Positions 1-6,833 of a stretch of 8,164 nt of DNA are shown here, in pieces. The stretch lies in the NCBI GenBank assembly GCA_937902455.1, contig CALELI010000024.1, forward strand, positions 1 through 8,164, read 5' to 3'. The notes under the pieces are model-generated. The model searched no databases. It saw only the letters and a list, made by a program, of their open reading frames with translations, and was not told where the DNA came from. Numbering within the stretch: position 1 is the first letter of the stretch; the number at the start of each line of letters is the position of its first letter. Position numbers and translations under genes: made by a program. Source of the stretch: an uncultured Prevotellaceae bacterium. Lineage in GTDB: Bacteria; Bacteroidota; Bacteroidia; Bacteroidales; Bacteroidaceae.

Positions 1-49
1 GCTTACTATTGATATAATGCAAGTTATGTCCATCACTCCAAATTCCTGA

Positions 50-364
50 AGAACCCATTATTATGACAATAAGAAAAGGGGCAAAGTGGATTTTCTGGTA
101 GATGACCATGATAATCTGACAGTTCTTCCCTTGGAGATAAAATCCGGAAAGGACTATACCGAACATAGTGCGCTCACCAATTTCCTCGAAACACCGGATT
201 ACGGAATAGGTCGTGCGGTAGTGTTCTCTAATGAACGGGAAATATTCACGAAGAAAGGTGTAACCTACCTTCCCGTCTACTATTGTATGTTCCTTTACAA
301 CGGGCATCGCAACGAACCGGTAATTTTGCCTGAACTGGAAATCGTCAACTGTCCTTTTTCCTGA
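50..364 (+). pseudogene. 3' remnant of a DUF4143-type AAA+ ATPase gene
   Basis: The readable frame ends at TGA 362-364 and gives about 100 residues. They resemble the C-terminal nuclease-like domain (DUF4143) of the Bacteroidales 'ATP-binding protein' family: YYDNKKRGKVDFLVDD, then LPLEIKSGKDYT, then a VTYLPVYYCMF end. The acidic and lysine residues of the D-x(n)-E-I-K-S-G-K core are typical of this restriction-endonuclease-like fold. The N-terminal ATPase part (Walker A and B) is absent. In the same frame there is a TGA at 47-49, just before the recognisable homology. The bases before it do not translate into family-like sequence in any frame. A GTG at 86 could open a 92-residue frame, but family-like residues lie upstream of it, so it is unlikely to be the native start. 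I infer a decayed or truncated gene; a sequencing or assembly error at the window edge is the alternative. The gene converges on the fucosidase gene 13 bases away, so it does not belong to the hydrolase operon. Confidence 0.6.
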
Positions 365-377
365 TGCTTGCTGGGAC

Positions 378-1751
378 TTACAGTTCCGGGGCATTGAACA
401 CGCTTATCTTGCTGATAATTGGCTCGGCCTTGGTGTCGGTCACGGTGAAGCGAAGCTGTGTGGCTGTCGTCTTAGGGAAGCAGATGATTCTCTTCCGTCC
501 TATCGTTGTCAGGCCGTCACCATTCTCTACGAGTGCGTCCTTGAGTGACTTCCATTCGGTACCGACGAGTGCTTCTATCTGGAATTTCTTTACTCTCTGT
601 CCTTTGCGTATGTCTTCGCTGACCATGAAACGGTTGAATTCAGTAGGCTGGCGGAACTTCACTGTGATGGTGTTGCCGTCTTTCTTTATCTTGGCCTTTC
701 TTGCAAGGTCGTTGGCGAAGGCCTTCTCTATGAACTGCGCAAATTCTGCACCTCTGGTGCTGTCGATAGGGTGGATAAGTCCGTCCTCGGTGATTGGGAA
801 GTTGAGGAGCAGGGTGCTGTTTCGGCCTACTGACTTGTAGTAGGAGTCTACGAGTCGGGCGAGGCTCTTCACCTTCGAGTCCTCTGATTCGTGGTAGAAC
901 CAGCCTGGACGGATGGAGGTGTTGGTCTCTCCCGGAACCCATACGTCTCCGTTCTCGTTGCCGTAGTGCAGATCGTTGTGGGTGATCTTACCTGTGCTTG
1001 GGAGCAGGCTCCAGTTCGTCTCGCCTACATATCCTGCTTCCGTGCCGACCCATCTGAGGTCGCCCCGGCGTGTCCCCTGGTCGTTCCAGATGATGCAGTG
1101 GGGTTGCAGTTCACGAATCATCTCGTAGGTGCCGTCCCACTGGTAGTAGGTGTTGCGGTCAATTTTCCTCGTCTCGTCGGCACCGCCATACCATCCGTCA
1201 CCGCCGTTGGCTCCATCGAACCACACTTCGAATATGTCGCCATACTGTGTGAGGAGTTCGCGGAGCTGGTTGCGGAAATAGGTGATATAGCCCTCACGCC
1301 CATATTCTGCATGGTTTCTGTCCCATGGCGAGAGGTAGACGGCGAATTTCAGTCCGTATTCCTTGCAGGCATCTGCCAGTTCTCTGACCACGTCGCCTTT
1401 CCCGTCCTTCCACGGCGAGTTCTTCACCGAATATTCTGTGTAGGCAGATGGCCACATGCAGAATCCGCAGTGGTGCTTTGCGGTGAAGATGATTCCCTTC
1501 ATTCCCGCAGCCTTGCAGGTGCGAACCCACTGGCGGGTGTCGAGTCGGGTAGGGTTGAACAACTTGGGGTCTTCATTGCCGTATCCCCATTCCTGACCGG
1601 TATAGGTGTTCAGTGAATAGTGCAGGAATGCGTACATCTCCATGTCCTGCAAGGCAATCTGGTCCTTGGTAGGAGTAGGACCGAATGGTTTCTGTGCCCA
1701 GACTATGATATTTCCAGCCAGTAACGCTGTAAGGAGGACTTTTCTAAGCAT
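378..1751 (-). CDS. GH29 alpha-L-fucosidase, exported
   Basis: This enzyme removes terminal alpha-L-fucose from glycans. The ATG at 1751 gives 457 residues opening MLRKVLLTALLAG...VWAQ, a good signal peptide ending near residues 18-20, so the protein is probably periplasmic or surface-exposed. The (beta/alpha)8 domain follows: LHYSLNTYTG near residue 43, FTAKHHCGFCMWPS near 89-102, YLSPWDRN near 139, and EVWFDGANG holding the predicted nucleophile Asp179. The segment RWVGTEAGY carries Glu238, a candidate acid/base (less certain). Next come GRNSTLLLNFP and a roughly 100-residue C-terminal beta-sandwich. The FDGANG and RWVG-E-G signatures resemble subfamily B, whose known members favour alpha-1,3/1,4-linked fucose; this is inference. 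The frame stays open to an ATG at 1808 that overlaps the upstream stop codon (TAATG). The extra 19 residues come entirely from a heptamer repeat and precede the signal peptide, so I prefer 1751. It is the last gene of the three-gene operon, and I saw no convincing terminator after it. Confidence 0.94.
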   Translation of the reverse strand: MLRKVLLTALLAGNIIVWAQKPFGPTPTKDQIALQDMEMYAFLHYSLNTYTGQEWGYGNEDPKLFNPTRLDTRQWVRTCKAAGMKGIIFTAKHHCGFCMWPSAYTEYSVKNSPWKDGKGDVVRELADACKEYGLKFAVYLSPWDRNHAEYGREGYITYFRNQLRELLTQYGDIFEVWFDGANGGDGWYGGADETRKIDRNTYYQWDGTYEMIRELQPHCIIWNDQGTRRGDLRWVGTEAGYVGETNWSLLPSTGKITHNDLHYGNENGDVWVPGETNTSIRPGWFYHESEDSKVKSLARLVDSYYKSVGRNSTLLLNFPITEDGLIHPIDSTRGAEFAQFIEKAFANDLARKAKIKKDGNTITVKFRQPTEFNRFMVSEDIRKGQRVKKFQIEALVGTEWKSLKDALVENGDGLTTIGRKRIICFPKTTATQLRFTVTDTKAEPIISKISVFNAPEL

Positions 1752-1800
1752 AATGAAAAATGAAAAATGAAAAATGAATAATGAATAATGAAGAATGAAA
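1752..1800. repeat. Heptanucleotide tandem repeat, seven AATGAAN units
   Basis: Seven consecutive 7-base units read AATGAAA, AATGAAA, AATGAAA, AATGAAT, AATGAAT, AATGAAG and AATGAAA, followed by a partial ATGAAC. They fill nearly all of the 56-base spacer between the arabinofuranosidase stop and the preferred fucosidase start. Only the seventh base varies. On the coding (minus) strand the units read NTTCATT. A change of one unit would move the overlapping upstream ATG (1808) out of frame with the fucosidase, but would only change leader length for the ATG at 1751. Confidence 0.9.
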
Positions 1801-1807
1801 ATGAACA

Positions 1808-4207
1808 TTATTTCTTTACCAGTCGTACTTCGTAGAGTTCACCGACCTGGGTGCGCTCGTGAGCCACGAACTTCACTCTTACCTGCTTCTTGCCTTCGAG
1901 GACAGATGCCGGGATAGGGTATTCCTCGACCTTCCACTGTGAAGTCTTCCACTTGTGGGTGTTGTTGACTGTCTGCACAAGCTGGTCGTCTACGAAGATG
2001 TCGAACTCGCAGGTTCTCCACTCGTCCTGTCCCCAGAACTTGAGCTGGAGTGCGAGGTTGGTGTTGCCGTCTGTGTTCATGAGGTAGCTGAAGTAGTGGC
2101 CGTTTCTTGCATCGCGGAACGGAACGTCGTTGGTGACACCCTTGTTCGAGCGGTCCGTCTCCATCTGGTGGTCAGTCTCAGGCTGCTGTTCGCCTGGCTG
2201 AACCTTGTCGGTAGTGCGTGCATCAAGAGCCTGACGGGCTTTCTCCTGTGCTGCAAGGTCGGCAAGATAGGTCTTGTAGCTGTCATTGCTGAGTGCAAGC
2301 CAGTACATCATGTAGCGTGAGTCGTGAATCTCGAAGAATGGCTGGAGTTCACCGTCAATGGCATTGTGCATCTTTGTCTTGAGAGTGAAGTGAAGCGGTT
2401 TGCCTGCTACTGGCACGAGGTCGTTAGCAATGTCTTCCACATTGTTTGCCACGAGGAACGGAGCCTGGTCGATAGGCAACTTCTTGCCACCGGCGTACTG
2501 TCCGAAACGGCTGTCGTCTGCAATGAGGTGAGCCAGGTCTTCAGTACCTGTCTTCATTCCGAGAAGGATTGGTCCGTGCATGATAGCGATATACTGAGGT
2601 ACGTTTGGAAGGTGCTTGATATATGTGTGCATAGGGTAGGTCATCTCGACTACGTCACCCTTCTTCCACTGGCGGAGGATGCCTATGTAGGAACCTGGCT
2701 TCTCGTTGTAGCTTACTTCCTTGCCGTTGACCTTAATCTTCAGTGCTCCTTCGCTCACCCATTCAGGGTAGCGGAGCTTCATCATGAACAGGCCCTTGCC
2801 TTTCTGAATGCTGATGCGACTTGTCTCGCCGTAAGGGAACTCTGTCTCCTGACGGATGGTCATGCCCTTCTCCTTCCAGTTGAGTTCGGAAGCCACGAAG
2901 AGATTGACGTAGAGTGTGTTCTCCCTGTCGAGGTCGGTGGTATAGATGAACTGGCCATACTTGCCGTGATTCTCCATACCTGTACCTACACAGCACCACA
3001 TTGCTTCGTTTGGTGCAGAGTAGTTGCGGTAGTGGCGTGGACGGGCAGATGTGAAGTAGACATATCCTCCGTGCTCTGGATGCTGGGTGGAGAGTATGTG
3101 ATTGAATGTAGCCAGTTCGTAGAAGTCGGCATAATGTGCATTGTCGGGATCGGCTCGATGGAGTTCCTCTGTGAGTTTCAGCATGTTGTTGGTGTTGCAT
3201 GACTCTGGCCCGTCGATGTCGTTGATGAGGTCGATGCTGCTTTCCTTGCTTGGGAAGTGCTCCCTTCGGCTGTTGCCTCCGAAGGCTACCGTGCGTTCTC
3301 TTGTCACGATGTCCCAGAAGAACTGTCCGGCATAGTGATAGTCGGCATTGCCAGTGAGTTCGGCTATTCGCTGGAATCCAACAGCCTTCGGCACCTGAGT
3401 GTTGGCATGCACATTGTCGAGCATGTCGGTGTGCTCCGACATAGGTTTCAGCAGCCACTTGTGAGAATATCTCATGGCGCAGTCGAGGTATTTCCTGTCT
3501 CCGCTGATGGCATAAGCGTCTGCAATCACTTCGTTCATTCCTCCATGTTCGTTGCCGAGCATACGTTCCATCTGCTGGTCGCTGAGTTCCGACGTGATGT
3601 CGATAGCCCAGTCGCAGAATCTCAGGAAGAGGTCCTTTGCGTCTTCGTTGCCGCAGTAGAGCCATGCGTCGCGCAGTCCGGCAAACATCTTGTGGAGGTT
3701 GTAGAATGGTGCCCATGCTCCTGAATAGAGGCTGAAGTCGCCCTTCTTGAACTTACTCCAGATATTGGCACTGTTCGGTACTCCGCCAACGTAGTTCTTG
3801 CCCCATTCAGGGTTGTTCTTGCCGTTGGCGTCGATACATTCCTTGAGTTCGCTTATCATGTAGAGCATCCTCTTCTCGCACTCCTTGTCACCGGTAGCGG
3901 CGTTCATGGCCATGGCAGTGAGGTAGTGTCCACCTACGTGTCCGTCCAGTCCGTCCCAGTTAGGGTAGGCCTTAGCCTTTGGTGTCAGTCCGGCTTCCTT
4001 GCGGTAAGGAGCGAGCATACGGTCGCAGTCGTATTTGAGCAATGTCTCGACATTGAGGTCACGTGCGTGCTTCAGCGGTCCGTCGAGGAGGGTGACGTCG
4101 CCGAGAGGAAACTCATTCTTGTACAGTCTGTCCTGTGCCTGTGCATCAGAGGCAATCATCATCAGTCCTCCGACAACAAATGGAAATATTCTATTCATAG
4201 TTTTCAT
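1808..4207 (-). CDS. GH127/GH146-type beta-L-arabinofuranosidase (DUF1680), exported
   Basis: Family members release terminal beta-L-arabinofuranose from plant glycans using a zinc-bound cysteine nucleophile. The 799-residue product starts MKTMNRIFPFVVGG and has a signal peptide ending about residue 25 (DAQAQ). The mature protein opens RLYKNEFPLGDVTLLDGP, followed by an (alpha/alpha)6 barrel with LAPYRKEAGL (65-74) and NWDGLDGHVGGHY (83-95). The expected zinc/cysteine site is intact: Glu335-Ser-Cys337 and the pair Cys405-Cys406, matching the E-x-C and CC pattern of the characterised B. longum GH127 enzyme. By that alignment Cys405 is the likely nucleophile, and Glu322 is a possible acid/base. 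Beta-sandwich domains follow (about 440-640), then a charged linker with PGEQQPETDH (671-680) and a C-terminal DUF6805-like domain. Overall layout and N-terminal motifs favour GH146 over GH127 sensu stricto, from memory. An alternative start at Met4 (4198) is possible; AAAGG lies three bases before Met1. It is the middle gene of the operon, 67 bases after the GH31 stop. Confidence 0.93.
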   Translation of the reverse strand: MKTMNRIFPFVVGGLMMIASDAQAQDRLYKNEFPLGDVTLLDGPLKHARDLNVETLLKYDCDRMLAPYRKEAGLTPKAKAYPNWDGLDGHVGGHYLTAMAMNAATGDKECEKRMLYMISELKECIDANGKNNPEWGKNYVGGVPNSANIWSKFKKGDFSLYSGAWAPFYNLHKMFAGLRDAWLYCGNEDAKDLFLRFCDWAIDITSELSDQQMERMLGNEHGGMNEVIADAYAISGDRKYLDCAMRYSHKWLLKPMSEHTDMLDNVHANTQVPKAVGFQRIAELTGNADYHYAGQFFWDIVTRERTVAFGGNSRREHFPSKESSIDLINDIDGPESCNTNNMLKLTEELHRADPDNAHYADFYELATFNHILSTQHPEHGGYVYFTSARPRHYRNYSAPNEAMWCCVGTGMENHGKYGQFIYTTDLDRENTLYVNLFVASELNWKEKGMTIRQETEFPYGETSRISIQKGKGLFMMKLRYPEWVSEGALKIKVNGKEVSYNEKPGSYIGILRQWKKGDVVEMTYPMHTYIKHLPNVPQYIAIMHGPILLGMKTGTEDLAHLIADDSRFGQYAGGKKLPIDQAPFLVANNVEDIANDLVPVAGKPLHFTLKTKMHNAIDGELQPFFEIHDSRYMMYWLALSNDSYKTYLADLAAQEKARQALDARTTDKVQPGEQQPETDHQMETDRSNKGVTNDVPFRDARNGHYFSYLMNTDGNTNLALQLKFWGQDEWRTCEFDIFVDDQLVQTVNNTHKWKTSQWKVEEYPIPASVLEGKKQVRVKFVAHERTQVGELYEVRLVKK

Positions 4208-4225
4208 TAACCTTTAATTTTTATT

Positions 4226-4262
4226 GCCATTAGCCATTAGCTTTCCTTTAACCTATAACCTA
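4226..4262. repeat. Two short heptamer tandem repeats in the GH31-GH146 spacer
   Basis: GCCATTA occurs twice in tandem at 4226-4239 with a partial third unit (GC). TAACCTA occurs twice in tandem at 4249-4262. The unit length, seven, is the same as in the spacer at 1752-1800, although the sequences differ. The spacer (4208-4274) contains no TAnnTTTG promoter on the minus strand, which supports co-transcription of the flanking genes. Confidence 0.7.
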
Positions 4263-4267
4263 CAGCG

Positions 4268-4290
4268 AAGCGTGCTACAGCTTCACGCTT
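4268..4290 (-). other. Small hairpin across the GH31 stop codon
   Basis: AAGCGTG (4268-4274) and CACGCTT (4284-4290) are perfect reverse complements around a nine-base loop that contains the GH31 TAG stop. There is no U-run after it on the minus strand, so it is not a standard terminator. It could stabilise or process the operon mRNA, or be chance. Confidence 0.3.
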
Positions 4291-6692
4291 GTGGCATTGC
4301 CACTGTAGCTTACCTTTGCGTTTCTGCCACCGATGACGCTCACGTTGAACTGACGGGCAGTCTGCATGCCCTCGAATGAACCCTGGCGCTTGCCGATAGT
4401 GAGAGTCTTCGTCTTGTCTGTCCATTTCAGCTGGATGGTGCTGTACTGTCCCTTTTCGTAGTTGTAGTTGTCGCCTTCGTCTTCGTAGAGTGTGAATTCT
4501 GCGTTCTCGCCAGGGTAGACTACGATGTCGAGGTTCTTCCAGTCGGCCACCTTTGCGTTCTTCACGTCAGCCTTGCAGAGAGGGATGATGCTGCCGGCCT
4601 TCACGTAGAGCGGGGAATGACTGATAGGAGCATCAGCCTTGATGGTCTGGCCACCTTCCAGTTTCTCGCCTGTCCAATAGTCATACCATTTTGCACCCTT
4701 TGGCAGGTAGACTTCGTAAGTCTTCCTTGCAGCCCAGTCGGCCTTGAAGCCGTCCTGGTAGAGCGAACGGTTGTTGCGGTCCCAGCCTGATATGGCATTG
4801 GTCTTGTTTGCTGACTCTGGGGTATAGAGGGCCTCTACTACCGGTGCTACGAGGAAGGAATGTCCGAACATATATTCGCGGTTGTTGTTCCATACGTTCC
4901 TGTCGTCCTTGAAATCCATCACGAGTGCTCGCATGAATGAGTCGTCGTTCTTGCTCACCTGCCAGCTCTGGCTGTAGATGTAAGGCATGATCTCGTATCT
5001 CATCTTGATTGCAGAGAGCAGAGCATCGTATACAGGCTCGCCTGGTTCTCCGAAATGGTATATCTCGCGGAACACCTCTGTGCCGTGACTTCTCATCATC
5101 GGACAGAAGAGTCCGAACTGCATCCATCTCACATAGAGTTCCTGATAGAGAGGGTTCTTTGTGGCAGAGTTGTCGGCATAGCCTTTGTTGTATGCGTTGG
5201 CGAAGAAACCGCCAATGTCGGTGTTCACGTTAGGATTGGCTGTGAGTGTGTAGTTGAGGCAGAGAGGTACCTGCTTGCGGAAACTGTCCCATGAAGAGCT
5301 GACGTCGCCGCTCCATGTGTTGGCACCGGTTCTCTGCTGACCTGCGAAGTAGCTGCGCGTGAGGATGAATACTCGCTTGCTGGCATCTTGTGCTCTCTGG
5401 TTCTCGTACACTCCCTGCACTGATCCGAGAGGAAATGCGTTTCTCACGCTTCTCCAGCTGCCCATGATGTCCTTGCCTGTCTTCGGGTCTGTGATTGGCT
5501 TCACCTCATCGAGGTCGCTGTCCTTGAAGGAGTGGTGGTCAGGATCAGTAGAGTCCATCCACCATGCATCGATGCCAGCCTTGTGCAGACGGGTGAGGTT
5601 CTTCCAGTAGATGTCACGGGCTTCCTTGCTATATACGTCGTAGCACACTACATGACTTGGGTAGTCCATGTTTGGTGGCCATGCACTGAGTCCGCTCTGT
5701 GGCCATGTCTCGAAACTGTAGAGAAGGCCCTTCTCCTTCAGCTCACGGAAAGCCTTTGTCTCAGGGCCGAAACTTGCCCAGATACTGATACTCATGTGCT
5801 TGTCGAGGTCGTGTACGTGCTTTATCATTCTCTTGTAGTCGCTGAAGTCATCACTGAGGAATTCCATTGCATTCCACAGGTAGTTGTTGCCCCAATACTG
5901 CCAGTCCTGGATGATTCCGTCGAATGGCACACCTTTCTTATAATATGTGTCGACCACGTCGAGCAGTTCTTTCGACGACTTGTATCTCTCCCTGCTCTGA
6001 TGGAATCCGTAGGTCCACAGCGGCAGCATAGGCACCTTGCCTGTCAGGCTTCTCATCTCCTTGATTACTCCGTCGGCATTGCCGCCGTACATGAAGTAAT
6101 AGTCCACCTTGCAGCCTACCTGACTTTCCAGGCTCAGTTCCTTGCCGTCGTCGATTTGGGTAGGGGAGTAGTTGTCCCAGTATATTCCGTAGCCTTTCAC
6201 ACTCTGGAAGAAATGGGAGAAGTCCTCGAGGTTTGACTGCATCATCAGCCGGTGCTCGCCTCTCTGGCTCATCTTCTCGTTCTGAATCATCCCCACACCA
6301 TATATAGGCTCGTCCTCGTCGAGAGCAAAGGCCTGCTTCACCTTGTATCGACCAGCGTCAGGACCTGCCTTGATTGGGGTGAAGGCCATTGTGCCTTCCT
6401 CCATCAGCCTGTTGCCTTTCGAGTCGGAGAAACTGACTTTCTGTGTCTTCGTGTTCACGCTTACCGTGATAGCCGATGAGGAATAGGTGACGATGTCGCC
6501 GTCTGTCCTGGTCTTTACCTTGACAGCCTCTGGCTCTGCCGTCACGACAAGCGACAGTCCCATTTCCTTGCTCATGTCGGGAGCGTTCTTTACTATCCTT
6601 ACCGTGCGTGGGGTAAAGAATTTCACTTCCTGTGCCTCGACTGTTCCTGCAAGACACAGCATCACAATTGATAATAGGTTAAATTTGGTCAT
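4275..6692 (-). CDS. GH31 alpha-xylosidase/alpha-glucosidase-like enzyme, exported
   Basis: This is a retaining alpha-glycosidase that removes terminal alpha-xylose or alpha-glucose. The 805-residue product has a signal peptide (MTKFNLLSIVMLCLAGTVEAQ, cleavage about residue 20). An N-terminal beta-sandwich runs to about residue 220 and contains IYGVGMIQNEKMSQRGE (130-146). The catalytic barrel (about 220-570) holds LWTYGFHQSRERY and IIQDWQYWGNNYLW, with Asp263 likely at the sugar-binding site. The predicted nucleophile is Asp380 in WWMDSTDPD, and the predicted acid/base is Asp463 in NTWSGDVSSSW. MRSHGTE (533-539) supplies the usual Arg and His. A C-terminal DUF5110-like sandwich ends the protein. 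The QDWQYWG form resembles bacterial alpha-xylosidases more than plain glucosidases, but specificity cannot be settled by eye. No inserted PA14 domain is evident, unlike Cellvibrio Xyl31A. It is the first gene of the minus-strand operon, and a good promoter lies just upstream. Confidence 0.94.
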   Translation of the reverse strand: MTKFNLLSIVMLCLAGTVEAQEVKFFTPRTVRIVKNAPDMSKEMGLSLVVTAEPEAVKVKTRTDGDIVTYSSSAITVSVNTKTQKVSFSDSKGNRLMEEGTMAFTPIKAGPDAGRYKVKQAFALDEDEPIYGVGMIQNEKMSQRGEHRLMMQSNLEDFSHFFQSVKGYGIYWDNYSPTQIDDGKELSLESQVGCKVDYYFMYGGNADGVIKEMRSLTGKVPMLPLWTYGFHQSRERYKSSKELLDVVDTYYKKGVPFDGIIQDWQYWGNNYLWNAMEFLSDDFSDYKRMIKHVHDLDKHMSISIWASFGPETKAFRELKEKGLLYSFETWPQSGLSAWPPNMDYPSHVVCYDVYSKEARDIYWKNLTRLHKAGIDAWWMDSTDPDHHSFKDSDLDEVKPITDPKTGKDIMGSWRSVRNAFPLGSVQGVYENQRAQDASKRVFILTRSYFAGQQRTGANTWSGDVSSSWDSFRKQVPLCLNYTLTANPNVNTDIGGFFANAYNKGYADNSATKNPLYQELYVRWMQFGLFCPMMRSHGTEVFREIYHFGEPGEPVYDALLSAIKMRYEIMPYIYSQSWQVSKNDDSFMRALVMDFKDDRNVWNNNREYMFGHSFLVAPVVEALYTPESANKTNAISGWDRNNRSLYQDGFKADWAARKTYEVYLPKGAKWYDYWTGEKLEGGQTIKADAPISHSPLYVKAGSIIPLCKADVKNAKVADWKNLDIVVYPGENAEFTLYEDEGDNYNYEKGQYSTIQLKWTDKTKTLTIGKRQGSFEGMQTARQFNVSVIGGRNAKVSYSGNATSVKL

Positions 6693-6721
6693 GATAATAA
6701 GTTATGATTGTATATCTGATA

Positions 6722-6752
6722 CAAAATAACTACAATTTTATGACATGACAAA
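6722..6752 (-). promoter_or_regulatory. Promoter for the GH31-GH146-GH29 operon
   Basis: On the minus strand, TTTG (6752-6749) is followed by 19 bases and TTATTTTG (6729-6722). This matches the Bacteroidetes primary sigma-factor consensus TTTG / TAnnTTTG with one mismatch in the -7 element and ideal spacing. It predicts a leader of roughly 20-25 bases before the ATG at 6692. The site was inferred by pattern only. Confidence 0.55.
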
Positions 6753-6772
6753 GAAAAATCTAATATTCTTTG
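6749..6772. promoter_or_regulatory. Dyad spanning both divergent -33 elements, candidate operator
   Basis: CAAAGAA (6749-6755) and TTCTTTG (6766-6772) are perfect inverted arms separated by ten AT-rich bases. The outermost four bases of each arm are the predicted -33 elements of the two divergent promoters. The left arm, extended to TGACAAA (6746-6752), is also mirrored by TTTGTCA at 6776-6782. A dimeric regulator bound here could control the operon and the GH43 gene together; no regulator gene lies in the window. Confidence 0.45.
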
Positions 6773-6801
6773 CTTTTTGTCACGAAATTTTCCTACCTTT
6801 G
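6769..6801 (+). promoter_or_regulatory. Promoter for the GH43 gene
   Basis: TTTG (6769-6772), 21 bases, then TACCTTTG (6794-6801), an exact TAnnTTTG match. Transcription would begin near 6808, leaving a leader of about 26 bases before the ATG at 6834. The leader is A-rich with no Shine-Dalgarno, as is common in this phylum. Confidence 0.7.
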
Positions 6802-6833
6802 CCCACGAAGTACTAACTAATCAACTAAAAGTT

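Noticed and set aside
347..385. AACTGT / ACAGTT inverted repeat around the convergent stop codons, considered as a bidirectional terminator
   Set aside because: The stem is six pairs with a loop of 27 bases and no U-run directly after either arm. It is too weak to call.
891..1616. Long open frame on the + strand opposite the fucosidase (241 codons)
   Set aside because: It lies wholly inside the well-supported GH29 gene, shows no recognisable motif, and is explained by the low stop-codon density of the complement of a G/C-rich third-position gene.
1752..1800. CRISPR-like array
   Set aside because: Units are seven bases with no spacers, so this is a simple tandem repeat and not a CRISPR array.
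2324..3716. Long overlapping frames on both strands within the arabinofuranosidase gene (292 codons on +, 317 on -)
   Set aside because: Both overlap a 799-residue gene with intact catalytic motifs. Their translations are low-complexity (His/Arg-rich or Val-rich) and resemble no family I know.
5532..6236. 234-codon + strand frame opposite GH31
   Set aside because: It is a shadow of the GH31 gene, with no promoter, start context or protein-like features.
6777..6833. TTG-initiated extension of the GH43 protein
   Set aside because: The extra 19 codons contain the -7 promoter element, and the resulting N-terminus would bury the signal peptide.
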